DNA of 10,295 nt from JAWLGW01 sp964569055 (GTDB lineage Bacteria; Planctomycetota; J058), in assembly GCA_964569055.1 (NCBI GenBank), contig CAZMSZ010000279.1, positions 1 to 10,295 of the forward strand, in the 5' to 3' direction. Under the pieces are notes generated by a model that saw only the letters and a list, made by a program, of their open reading frames with translations, was not told the DNA's origin and searched no databases. Position 1 is the stretch's first letter; the number at the start of each line of letters is the position of its first letter. Positions 1-8,400 of the stretch are shown one piece after another. The position numbers and the translations under genes are program-made.

Positions 1-51
1 GGCGCGGCTCACCCGGGCGGTGGCCTCCCAGCCGACCTCATCTCGATCCAT
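1..51 (-). CDS. possible start of a downstream gene, cut by the window edge
   Basis: An ATG at 51-49 on the minus strand opens a frame of 17 codons that runs off the left edge without a stop. It reads MDRDEVGWEATARVSRA, an acidic soluble-looking N-terminus with no signal peptide. An in-frame TGA at 60-58 lies just upstream, so this ATG is the first possible start in the frame. It has the same direction as the kinase genes and lies 102 bases beyond the stop of kinase D, so it could be the next gene of the operon or a separate unit. No clear Shine-Dalgarno sequence precedes it. The fragment is too short to assign a family, and an open frame of this length is easily found by chance in such GC-rich DNA. 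Confidence 0.35.
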   Translation of the reverse strand, partial: MDRDEVGWEATARVSRA

Positions 52-109
52 GCCGCGTCAGCATCGCGGTCGCTGCATTTCCGCGCAAGGTTCCTGTGGT
101 CTCATGGAT

Positions 110-121
110 TCCCCTAGGGGA
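110..121. other. 12-base perfect palindrome in the gap after kinase D
   Basis: The sequence TCCCCTAGGGGA is its own reverse complement. It sits in the 102-base gene-free stretch (52-153) between the kinase D stop and the possible next gene, and this stretch is visibly less GC-rich than the genes. A palindrome with no spacer makes a poor hairpin and no T-run follows it, so it does not look like an intrinsic terminator. A binding site for a dimeric regulator is possible but unproven. I saw no convincing promoter or terminator elsewhere in the gap. Confidence 0.3.
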
Positions 122-153
122 CGCGGGGTCGCTCCACGCTCGACGCGCGCCTC

Positions 154-2271
154 TCACTCGATCGCGCGCAGGTCCCACAGCTCGAGCCAGCCGTCGCGCG
201 TGCCCGCCAGCACGAAGCGGCCGTCGGGCGTCACGTCGACCGCTTGCAGCCCGCGCGGTCGGTCGAGGGCGTGGAACAGCTCGCGCCCGCTCGCCAGCTC
301 CCACACGCGCAGCTCGCTGTCGGTCGTACCGTCGGTCCGCTCGTGCGAGACCGAGACCAGCCGACCGGCCGCGCGCGCGCAGGCCAGGCCGCGGACCGTC
401 GAGCGGTGCGCCACGTCGAGCCCAGCCACCGAGGGCGGCACGTCGGGCGCGCGCAGCGCGACTTGCTCGCCCGAGGCGAGGTCGTGCAAGAGGAGCCGCG
501 GCCCGTCGCGTCCCAGGGCCACCCCGGTCGCGCCGGGGAGCGCCTCGACCGCCGCCACCTGTCCGAAGGCCGGCAGCCGCGCGAACAGCTCCCCGGTGGC
601 CACGACCCACACCCGGGCCGAGTTGTCGTAGCTCTTGCGCTCGCGATCGAGCGGGTCGCCGTGCCCCGACACGAGGTAGCCCCCGTCGGCCGTGAAGGCG
701 AGGTCACGCGTCAGGCTGGTGAACCCGCTCAGCCGGCGCAGCGGCGTCCGCTCGGGCCAGCGCAGCAGCACGATCTCGGTGCGCCCGCCGACCGCGACCA
801 GCCGTCCGTCCGGGCTGACCGCCGCGGCGTACCAGGTGGCGGGCACGCCCGAGGAGGGGATCACCTCCTCGAGCGTGCCCTCGGGGAGCTGCACCCGCAG
901 CACCCGGTCGGAGGCGGCGAGGACGAGCGCGCGCCCGTCCTCCACCACCTCCAGCGCGTACGCGCCCTGCGGGAGGCTCCTCGTGAACGCGCGCTCGCCC
1001 CGCTCGAGGTCCCACACCGTGAGGTGCTCGCCCACCGTCGCGGCCCGCGCGCCGGCCGCGTCCAGGAACGCGACCCCGAACAGGCGCTCGGGCGCGGGCG
1101 GCGCCAGCACCCGCCGCGGCACGACGACGAGCGCCTCGCCCTCGAGCCGCGCCAGCTCGGCGAGGCCGGGGTCGTGCGGGAAGGCGAGGCGCCAGCGCTC
1201 CGCCGCCTCGAGGCGCTCCTGGCCCGGCGCGAGCGCGGCCACGGCGGCGAGCGCGCGCGCCGCCTCGGGGTCGCGCTCCTCGCCCGTCGCGCGCGGCGGC
1301 GCCGCCCCAGCGGGCGGCGCGGGGTCGGGCGGCTCGCCGCCCCCGAGCTGCCTGACCCCCGCGAGCGTGGCCGCGGCCGCCAGCGCCAGGCCCGCCGCGC
1401 CGAGCGCCAGGGCGCGGGCCCGCGCCCTACGCCGGCTGCGGCCCGGGGCGGCGCGCAGCGCGCGCAGCGCGGCCGCGAGCTCGCCCGCGTCGGCGTAGCG
1501 CGCCGACGGCTCGAGCGCGAGGGCGCGCGCGCACACCGCGTCGAGCGCGACCGGGAGGTCCGGCGCGCGGCTGCTCGGCGCGGGGCGCGGGCGCTCGAGC
1601 AGCTCGACCGCGATCGCCACCGCGGAGTCCTCCGCCTCCACCGCCGGGCGGCCCGTGGCGAGCTCGAACAGGATCAGCCCGAGCGCGAACACGTCGGTGG
1701 CCGGCCCCAGCTCGCGCCCGCCGCGGAGCTGCTCGGGCGCCATGTAGCGCAAGGTCCCCACCGTGGCGCCCGTGCGCGTCAGCCGCTCGTCGCGACCTGG
1801 CGCCACGGCGAGGCCGAGGTCGATCACGACCGGGCGGCCCTCCGGGGTGACGATCGCGTTCTGCGGCTTGAGGTCGCGGTGGATCACCCCGACGGCGTGC
1901 AGGGCGGCCACCCCCTCCGCGAGCCCGAGCGCCAGCTCGAGCGTGCGGTCGAGCGGCAGGCGGCCGCGGCGCAGCACCTCGTCGAGCGGCGCGCCCTCCA
2001 CGCGGTCCATGGCGAGCCACGGCAGCCCGTGGGTCTGGCCGACCTCGTGCACGGCCACCACGTTGGGGTGGCGGACCTGCGCGAGGTGGCCTGCCTCCCG
2101 CTCGAACCGCCCGAGCGCGCGCGGGGCGCTCGGGCGGTGGAGCACCTTGAGCGCGCGCGCCGCGCCGAGCGTGCGATGCCGCGCCAGGTAGACCGCGCCC
2201 ATTCCGCCGCGCCCGAGCTCCGCCTCGAGCACGTACTCGCCGAGCCACGACCCGGGCCGCGGCCCGCTCAC
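154..2271 (-). CDS. membrane Ser/Thr protein kinase with C-terminal WD40-type propeller (kinase D)
   Basis: This is a 705-residue Hanks-type kinase that would phosphorylate Ser/Thr of unknown substrates using ATP. The start is GTG at 2271, directly after a Shine-Dalgarno GGAGGT and overlapping the stop of kinase C as GTGA. The kinase domain spans about 12-272: glycine loop GRGGMGAV at 20-27, ATP-binding Lys42, helix-C Glu59, HRDLKPQN at 131-138 with catalytic Asp133, DLG at 151-153 in place of the usual DFG, MAPE at 177-180 and TDVFALG at 192-198. All catalytic residues are present, so it should be active. An Arg-rich stretch (278-286) precedes one hydrophobic helix (about 287-306), which puts the kinase in the cytoplasm and the tail outside by the positive-inside rule. 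After a Pro/Ala linker, about 375-705 shows seven WD40-like strand motifs, such as LTVWDL near 416, ARVWVVATGEL near 555, LRVWELASGRE near 658 and the terminal LELWDL. That number matches a complete seven-bladed propeller. It lacks the N-terminal helical module of kinases B and C. The fold is clear; the ligand is unknown. Confidence 0.95.
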   Translation of the reverse strand: MSGPRPGSWLGEYVLEAELGRGGMGAVYLARHRTLGAARALKVLHRPSAPRALGRFEREAGHLAQVRHPNVVAVHEVGQTHGLPWLAMDRVEGAPLDEVLRRGRLPLDRTLELALGLAEGVAALHAVGVIHRDLKPQNAIVTPEGRPVVIDLGLAVAPGRDERLTRTGATVGTLRYMAPEQLRGGRELGPATDVFALGLILFELATGRPAVEAEDSAVAIAVELLERPRPAPSSRAPDLPVALDAVCARALALEPSARYADAGELAAALRALRAAPGRSRRRARARALALGAAGLALAAAATLAGVRQLGGGEPPDPAPPAGAAPPRATGEERDPEAARALAAVAALAPGQERLEAAERWRLAFPHDPGLAELARLEGEALVVVPRRVLAPPAPERLFGVAFLDAAGARAATVGEHLTVWDLERGERAFTRSLPQGAYALEVVEDGRALVLAASDRVLRVQLPEGTLEEVIPSSGVPATWYAAAVSPDGRLVAVGGRTEIVLLRWPERTPLRRLSGFTSLTRDLAFTADGGYLVSGHGDPLDRERKSYDNSARVWVVATGELFARLPAFGQVAAVEALPGATGVALGRDGPRLLLHDLASGEQVALRAPDVPPSVAGLDVAHRSTVRGLACARAAGRLVSVSHERTDGTTDSELRVWELASGRELFHALDRPRGLQAVDVTPDGRFVLAGTRDGWLELWDLRAIE

Positions 2272-5200
2272 CGCCCCACCTCCGCCAGGCGCTCCCGCAG
2301 CGCCGCGAGGGCCGCGCGCGCGGCGGCCTGGTCGGGGGCGGCCCGCAGCGCGGCGGCCGCGGCGTCGGCGGCGTCGGCGCTGGCGGCGGACTCCTCCGGC
2401 TTGCGCCGACCGGGGGCGCGCCACACCGCCGCGGCCCGTTCGAGGCGCGCTATGGCGGCCTCGCGCCGCCCGGCGCGGAGCTCGAGCTCGGCCGCGCGGG
2501 TGTGGAAGTCGGCGTACGAGGGCCGCTTCGCCACCAGGTCGTCGATCGCGCGGATCGCCTCCTCGTAGCGCCCGCCGAGGCGCTGGGCCGCCTGGATCGC
2601 CACCGACACGGCGCGGAGCGAGGACTCGGGCTGCTCGAGGGCGTAGGGCACCAGCGCGTCGAGCGCCTCGCCGTGCCGCCCCGCGTCGTGCAGGATCCGC
2701 CCGCGCCACAGCGGGAGGTGGAGCACCCCGGGGCCGAGCTCGGCGGCCGCCTCGATGTCGAGCAGCGCGTCCGCGACGCGCCCCTTGTGCCGCAGCATGC
2801 GCGCGCGGGCCCCGAGCACCTCCGCCTGCCGGTGCGGCTCGGGCAGCCGCGGGAGCAGGTAGCTGGCGAGCTCGATCACCTCGTCCTTCTCGGGGCCGGC
2901 GGGCTCCTGCGCCTCGGGGTCGTTGAGGTCGGCGAGGAGCACGCACAGCTCGACCTGCAGGTCGAGGCGCCGCGGCGGGTCGGGCTCGAGCGCGATCGCG
3001 CGGCGCAAGGCGGGCAGGAGCCGGCGCTGCTGGCCGGCGGCCGGGAACAGCTTCACTTGCAGCGCCACCGCCCGCTGGACGTCGAGCGCGTCGGGGGCTC
3101 CCTCCATGAGCGCCACGCTCAGCTCGAGGTCGCGCCAGCCCGCCGAGACGTTCGCGAGCAGCGGGTCGATCGCCGCGCGCGGGACCGGGAGGCCGGGGCG
3201 GAGCGCCGCGTGCAGCCGGCAGAACTCGAGGAAGCGGCCCGGGTCCTCGGGGGCGAGCCGGCGCTCGCCGGCGCGGGCCAGGAGCGGGCCGAGCAGCGCG
3301 AGCGCGCGCGCGGCGGCGGCCGCGCGCGCGGGCTCGAGCCCGTCCCACGGCGGCAGGTCCGCCACCTCGGCCAGCGCGGCGGCCCAGGGCGCGTCGGACG
3401 CCTCGAGCGCGCGCTCGACCGCGACCAGCGCCAGCTCCCAGCGGAGCGCCAGCGCGCTGGCGGGGGACAGCGCGCCCTCCAGCGAGGCCAGCTCGGCGCG
3501 CGCGCCGTCGAGGTCGCCCTGCGCCAGCCGCGCCCGCACCGCCACCGCGCGCTCCTCGGGGGCCGCCGCACCGCCGCGCAGGCGCGCCAGCGCCTCCACG
3601 TCGGCCAGCGCCTCGGCGGCGTCCTGCGCGCCGGCGAACCCGGCGCGGGCTCGGGCGTGGAGCTGCCAGGCCAGGAGGTCGGGCCGGGCCAGCCCGCGGG
3701 CGCGGGCGCGCTCGAGGGCGCGCAGCGCGGCGCGCGGCTCGAGCGGCGCCTCGGTGGCCACGGCCGACACGGCGCCCGCGAGCGCGCCCACCACCGGGTC
3801 GGCGTCGAGCGCGCCGCCGGCGGCGAGCCGGTCGAGCGCGGCGCGCGCGCCGGGCGCGTCACCCTGCGCGAGCGTCGCCAGCCCGACCAGCGCCTCGATC
3901 CGCCGGCCGACCCGCTCCAAGCCCTCGAGCGCCGCGGCCTCGGCCGGCGCGCGGGCGCGCACCTGCGCCAGCTCGCGCGCCAGCGCGTCCACCTGCGCGC
4001 GGTCCGCCGCCAAGAAGCGCTCGGCGCGGAGGAGGCGGTCGGTCTCCGCCTCGAGGCGCTCGGTCGCGGCCTCGAGCGCCGCCTCGCCCAGGCGGCCCGG
4101 GCCGCGGGCGGACCAGGCCAGCGCGGCCACCGACACGACGAGCGCGGCCACGGCCGCCAGCAGGCCGACGCGCCGCCGGCTCCGGGCGCGCGCGTCGCGC
4201 TCGCGCTTGCCGGCCGCGGTCTGACGCGAGCCGGCCAGGACCGCGGCGAGGTCGATCGCGAAGGCGCGGGCCGTGGGGTAGCGCTCCTCGGGGGCCTTGG
4301 CCAGCGCCATGGCGATCACCGCCTCGAGCCCCTCGCGCCGCGCCGGCGGGAGCTCCTCCCCGGGGCGCGCGCGCAGCGGGAGGGGCGGGTCCTGCAGGAT
4401 CGCGCGCATGACCTCGAGCGCGGTCTCGCCCGGGAACGGCAGCTCGCCGCTCACCAGCTCGTGGAGCATGACCCCGAGCGCGAACACGTCGGTGCGCGGG
4501 TCGGCGTGCGCGGTCGCGCCGCGGCACTGCTCGGGCGCCATGTACTGGATCGTGCCCATCACCGCGCCGCTCTGGGTGAGCCGCTCGCGGTCGACGTGGC
4601 GCGCGAGGCCGAAGTCGACCACCTTCACCTCGCCGGCCGGAGTGACGAGCACGTTGTCCGGCTTGAGGTCGCGGTGGATCAGGCCCTGGTCGTGGGCGGC
4701 CTGGATCGCCTCGGCCGCGCGCACCAGCATTCCGAGGCGCGCGTCGAGGGGGCTCTGCTCGGCGCGGCAGTACTGGTCGAGCGGGCGCGCCCCCTCGAGC
4801 AGCTCCATGACGAGGAACGGCACGCCGCCCTCCTCGCCGTGGCCGAGCAGCTTGACCGCGCCGGGGTGGTCGAGGAGGCGGCCGGCCTCCGCCTCACGCG
4901 CGAAGCGGGCGGCGCGGTCGCCCTGGGTGAGGTCGCCCAGGACCAGCTTGAGCGCCACGCGGCCCCCGTCCGGGCGCTCCGCCACGAACACCGCGCCCAT
5001 GCCGCCGCGGGCCAGCTCGCGCACGATCCGCAGCCCGGCGAACGTCTCGCCGGCCGCCGGCAGCCGCGGCCGGGTCAGCGCGCGCAGCGCGGCGGGCCGG
5101 GTGGGAGCCTGCGGGTCGGCGGGAGCGTCCAGGGTCGCCCGCTCGGGCGCCGCCGCGGTCGGGCCGCGCCCCAGCAGCGCCAGCACCCGCGCGTCGTCCT

Positions 5201-5360
5201 CGGGGCGCAGCAGCCCGCGCTCGAGCAGCGCCTGGCGCAGGTCGCGCCCGGCGTGCAGGCAGGCGCTCCCGAGCGAGCGCACCGTGGCCTCGGGCACGAG
5301 GCCGAGCTGCGCGACCAGGCGCCCGTAGGCGACCTGCTGCTCCACGTCCTGGGGCTGCAC
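2268..5360 (-). CDS. membrane Ser/Thr protein kinase with N-terminal helical module and C-terminal helical-repeat tail (kinase C)
   Basis: This is a Hanks-type kinase of about 1030 residues. I chose GTG at 5360 because it reads GTG-CAG like kinase B and leaves an N-terminus that aligns with B; GTG at 5369 and 5345 are alternatives, and none has a good ribosome-binding site. The frame stays open to 9206, so a longer call would be wrong. Residues about 8-63 form a helical module (QQVAYGRLVAQLGLV, then ERGLLRPEDDARV). The kinase domain runs about 110-375: ARGGMGAV at 117-124, with Ala replacing the first loop glycine, Lys138, HRDLKPDN at 229-236 with Asp231, DFG at 249-251, APE at 275-277 and RTDVFALG at 289-296. 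Basic residues (388-397) precede one membrane helix (about 398-416). The remaining 600 or so residues are Ala/Leu/Arg-rich helical repeats resembling TPRs, with a possible coiled coil just after the membrane. It is a full-length paralogue of kinase B and should be an active receptor-like kinase of unknown ligand and substrates. Confidence 0.94.
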   Translation of the reverse strand: MQPQDVEQQVAYGRLVAQLGLVPEATVRSLGSACLHAGRDLRQALLERGLLRPEDDARVLALLGRGPTAAAPERATLDAPADPQAPTRPAALRALTRPRLPAAGETFAGLRIVRELARGGMGAVFVAERPDGGRVALKLVLGDLTQGDRAARFAREAEAGRLLDHPGAVKLLGHGEEGGVPFLVMELLEGARPLDQYCRAEQSPLDARLGMLVRAAEAIQAAHDQGLIHRDLKPDNVLVTPAGEVKVVDFGLARHVDRERLTQSGAVMGTIQYMAPEQCRGATAHADPRTDVFALGVMLHELVSGELPFPGETALEVMRAILQDPPLPLRARPGEELPPARREGLEAVIAMALAKAPEERYPTARAFAIDLAAVLAGSRQTAAGKRERDARARSRRRVGLLAAVAALVVSVAALAWSARGPGRLGEAALEAATERLEAETDRLLRAERFLAADRAQVDALARELAQVRARAPAEAAALEGLERVGRRIEALVGLATLAQGDAPGARAALDRLAAGGALDADPVVGALAGAVSAVATEAPLEPRAALRALERARARGLARPDLLAWQLHARARAGFAGAQDAAEALADVEALARLRGGAAAPEERAVAVRARLAQGDLDGARAELASLEGALSPASALALRWELALVAVERALEASDAPWAAALAEVADLPPWDGLEPARAAAAARALALLGPLLARAGERRLAPEDPGRFLEFCRLHAALRPGLPVPRAAIDPLLANVSAGWRDLELSVALMEGAPDALDVQRAVALQVKLFPAAGQQRRLLPALRRAIALEPDPPRRLDLQVELCVLLADLNDPEAQEPAGPEKDEVIELASYLLPRLPEPHRQAEVLGARARMLRHKGRVADALLDIEAAAELGPGVLHLPLWRGRILHDAGRHGEALDALVPYALEQPESSLRAVSVAIQAAQRLGGRYEEAIRAIDDLVAKRPSYADFHTRAAELELRAGRREAAIARLERAAAVWRAPGRRKPEESAASADAADAAAAALRAAPDQAAARAALAALRERLAEVGR
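2278..2283 (-). promoter_or_regulatory. Shine-Dalgarno site of kinase D inside the end of kinase C
   Basis: GGAGGT lies six bases upstream of the GTG start of kinase D, within the last codons of kinase C. It is the only textbook ribosome-binding site among the three visible kinase starts. It fixes the start of D, whose frame is otherwise open far upstream to 3348. Together with the GTGA overlap it suggests that translation of D is coupled to C. Confidence 0.75.
4563..4628 (-). repeat. activation-segment copy in kinase C, near-identical to kinase B
   Basis: These 22 codons (residues 245-266, from VKVVDFG to LTQSGA) encode exactly the same amino acids as 7718-7783 in kinase B, with only three base differences, all synonymous. 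The segment covers DFG and the first half of the activation loop. It is a dispersed direct repeat arising from paralogy, not a mobile element. The flanking sequence diverges much more. Confidence 0.7.
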
Positions 5361-5389
5361 CCGGGCCACCGTACCCGGAGCGGGCCCGG
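5361..5389 (-). promoter_or_regulatory. possible hairpin in the kinase B-C gap, abutting the start of kinase C
   Basis: CCGGGCC (5361-5367) and GGCCCGG (5383-5389) can form a 7-bp all-GC stem with a 15-base loop in the mRNA. It lies in the 41-base gap between the two genes and directly touches the preferred GTG start at 5360. No T-run follows, so it is unlikely to be a terminator. It could hide the ribosome landing site, which would make translation of C depend on ribosomes finishing B. Stems of this size are common by chance in DNA of this composition. Confidence 0.3.
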
Positions 5390-5401
5390 CGCGGGGGCGC
5401 G

Positions 5402-8400
5402 TCAGGGGCGGATCGGCTCGCTGGGGTGCTGCGCGCGGCGCCGCTGCTCGAGCTCCTCCACCAAGGCGTCGAGCCGGGCCTCGGCCTCGGGCTCGCCCGC
5501 CCGCAGGGCGGCCGCGATCGCCGCCACGCGCGCGGCGACCTGCGGCCTGGGCGGGTGCGCCTCCGGCGGGAGCCACAGCCCGCGGCCCGGCTGCGCGAAC
5601 CAGGCGCGGGCCTGCTCCAGGCTCTCCAGCGCCGCCGCGCGCGCGCCGGTGCGGAGCTGGACCTGAGCCAGCCGGACCCACCAGCCGGGGTAGTGCGACT
5701 TGCGGTGCAGCATGTGCGCGATCCCCTCGCGCAGCTCCTCCCAGCGGTCGAGGGCGCGCGCGTGCTCCCACAGCACGAGCACGGTCCGCTCCAGCTCCTT
5801 GTCGTCCGAGACGGTGACGAGCACCTGCGCGTAGGCCGCGCTGACCGCCTCGTCGAGGCGACCGAGGTCCACCAGCGCCTTGGCGCGCACGAAGTCGCGC
5901 ACGTCGCCCGGCGCCCCGAGGGCGTCGGCCTCGGCGAGGTCCGCCAGGGCGGCGGCGGGATCCCCGAGCAGCCGCAGCGCCTTGGCGCGCGCCTCGAGCA
6001 CGGCCGCGCGCCGCTCGGGGTCGATGAGGTGAGGCAAGACCAGGCCGGCGAGCCGCGCCACCTCCTCGCTCTCCGCGAGGTCGGGGGGCTGCGCGGGCCA
6101 GCGGTGCGTGCACCAGGCGAGGTTGAGCGCGAGCAGGCGCTGGAGCTCGAGGCGCCGGGCCGGGTCTCGCTCGAGGTCGAGGGCGCGCCGCTGCACGGCG
6201 AGGAGCGCGCGGCGCGGGGCGACTCGCTCGAGGTTGAGCGCGAACGCGCTCACGCCCCGCAGCACCTCGGGGGTCGGGGCGACGTCGACCAGGGTCAGCG
6301 CCAGGTCGATCCGCTCGAGCACCTCCCACGAGGTGCCCCAGGCGAGCGCGTCGCGCAGGAGCGCCGGCGGGAGCGGGCGGGTGGGGTCGAGCGCGTGCCC
6401 CAGGCGCAAGAGCGGCACGAGCCGCGCCTCCGTCTCCGGGGTGCGCGGCCCCAAGGCGATCCGAGCGGCGCGCTGGTGCACCTCGGCCGCCAGCCGGGCG
6501 ACCCGGTCCTGGGGCCGACCGGTGTCGGGCAACGCGCGCAGGAGCGCGAGCGCGGGCGCGGGGGCCTTGGCCGGCTCGGGCCCGAGGCGCGCGAGGCCGA
6601 GCTCCCAGCGCAACCAGTCGGGCGGCGGGTCGAGCGCGGCGATCACCCCTTCGGCCTCGTCGAGCCGTCCCGCCGCCAGGAGCGCGCGCGCCCGGTCGGT
6701 GAGCTCTGCGGCGGTGGCCGCGCCGCGCGCGGCCGCCGCGGCGTCGAGGTCGGCGAGCACCGCCGCCACGGCGGCCTCGCCGCGGACCCCCGCGCGCACG
6801 CGCGCGCGGGCGCGCCAGGCGCGCAGCTCGGGGCGCGCCATGCCCCGCGCGATCGCCCGGTCGAGGAGGCGGGTCGCCTCCTCGAGCGCCTCGGGGGCGA
6901 CGTCGCTGGTGAGCGCCGCGATCGCGCCGCGCAGCGCGCCGTGCGCGGGCGCGCCGTCGCTGGTGGGCAGGCGCCCGAGCGCCGCCTCGGCCGCGGCGAG
7001 CTCGCCCCGCGCCAGGGCGCTCAGGCCGCTGAGGGCCGCCAGGCGCGCGGCCGCCCGCGTGAGGCGCGGCGGCTCGGCGGGGGCGCCCGGGGCCGGCTCG
7101 GGCGCGAGCCGCCGGAGCTCGGCCAGCTCCCGCTCGAGCGCGTCGACGGCGGCCTGATCGTCGGCGAGCGGCGCGGCGCCCTCGAGCAGCGCGCGCGCCG
7201 CGCGCTCGAGCTCGCCCGCGCGCTGCTCGAGCTCCGCGGGGGCGAGCCGCTCGGGCGCGCGCCGGACCCACAGCACGCCGGCCAGCGCGATCGCCGCGAG
7301 CAGCAGCGCCGCCGCGCCGGCGGCGAGCGCGCGGCGCGTGTGGCGCGCCCGGGCCTGGTCCGCCGCCGAGGTGTCCGCCCCGGCGATCAGCGCCGCGAGG
7401 TCGCGGGCGAACGCGGCGGCGGTGGGATAGCGGTCGGCGGGGCTCTTGGCCATGGCCATGGCCACCACGGCGGGGAGCTGCCGCAGCTCGGGGTGCTGGG
7501 CCAGCTCCTCGGGCGAGGCGCTCAGCTCGGGCGGGGGCGGGCTCGAGCGGAGGATCGCGGCCATGACCTCGATCCCGCTGTCGCCGTCGTAGGGCGGCGC
7601 GCCGCTGGCGAGCTGGTAGAGGATCACGCCCAGGGCGTACACGTCGGTGCGCGCGTCGGCGTGCGCGGTGTCGCCCTTGACCTGCTCGGGCGCCATGTAG
7701 CGCAGCGTGCCCATGATCGCGCCGCTCTGGGTGAGGCGCTCGCGATCGACGTGGCGGGCGAGGCCGAAGTCGACCACCTTCACCAGGCCGTCGGGGGTGA
7801 CGAGGATGTTGTCGGGCTTGAGGTCGCGGTGGATCACCCCGTCCTCGTGCGCCGCGTGGATCGCCTCGGCGGCGGCGACCACCCGCCGGATCCGCTCGCG
7901 CAGCGGGACCTCGGCGGCGTCCACGTCGAGGGGGCGCGCCCCCTCGAGCAGCTCCATGCTCATCCAGGCCAGGCCGCGCTCCTCGCCGTGCTCGAACACG
8001 CGCACCAGCCCGGGATGGCGCAGGCGACGCCCGACCTCGACCTCCCGCTCGAACCGCTCGCGCCGCTGCTTCTGCTCGAGGTCGCCCAGCGTGACCTTGA
8101 GCGCGCGCGGCGAGCCGTCGGCGGCGCGCGCGATGAACACCGCCCCCATGCCGCCCCGCGCGAGCTCGCGCTCGACCAGGTGCCCCGCGAACGTCTCGCC
8201 CTCGGCGGGCAGCCGCACCGGCAGGCGCGACCCGGGCCCGCTGGGCGGCCGCGCCCCCGAGCCGCCCGAGCCGGGGCGGGCCGCCGGGTCGCTCGGCCGC
8301 GACCCGCGCGCCGCGAGGTGCGCCTGGACCCGCGCGTCGTCCTCGGGCCGGAGCAGCCCGCGCCGGAGCAGCTCGCCCCGGAGGTCGATTCCGTGCTGGA

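Noticed and set aside
58..105. Tiny minus-strand frame of 15 codons, a possible leader peptide, before the left-edge gene
   Set aside because: It contains an AGGAA stretch only inside the frame, and no attenuator-like structure or conserved feature is visible; frames of this length occur by chance.
110..121. Intrinsic terminator after kinase D
   Set aside because: The palindrome has no loop and no T-run follows on either strand.
244..2568. Plus-strand open frame of 774 codons
   Set aside because: It is antisense to kinase D, with the same shadow composition and no recognisable motif.
2272..3348. Upstream extension of the kinase D frame
   Set aside because: It has the same low-complexity composition and overlaps kinase C; a perfect Shine-Dalgarno sequence and a GTG at 2271 mark the true start.
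2502..5666. Long plus-strand open frame of 1054 codons
   Set aside because: It is antisense to kinases B and C; no domain motifs are seen, and the residues are Arg/Gly/Ala/His/Gln-rich as expected from reading GC-rich genes backwards.
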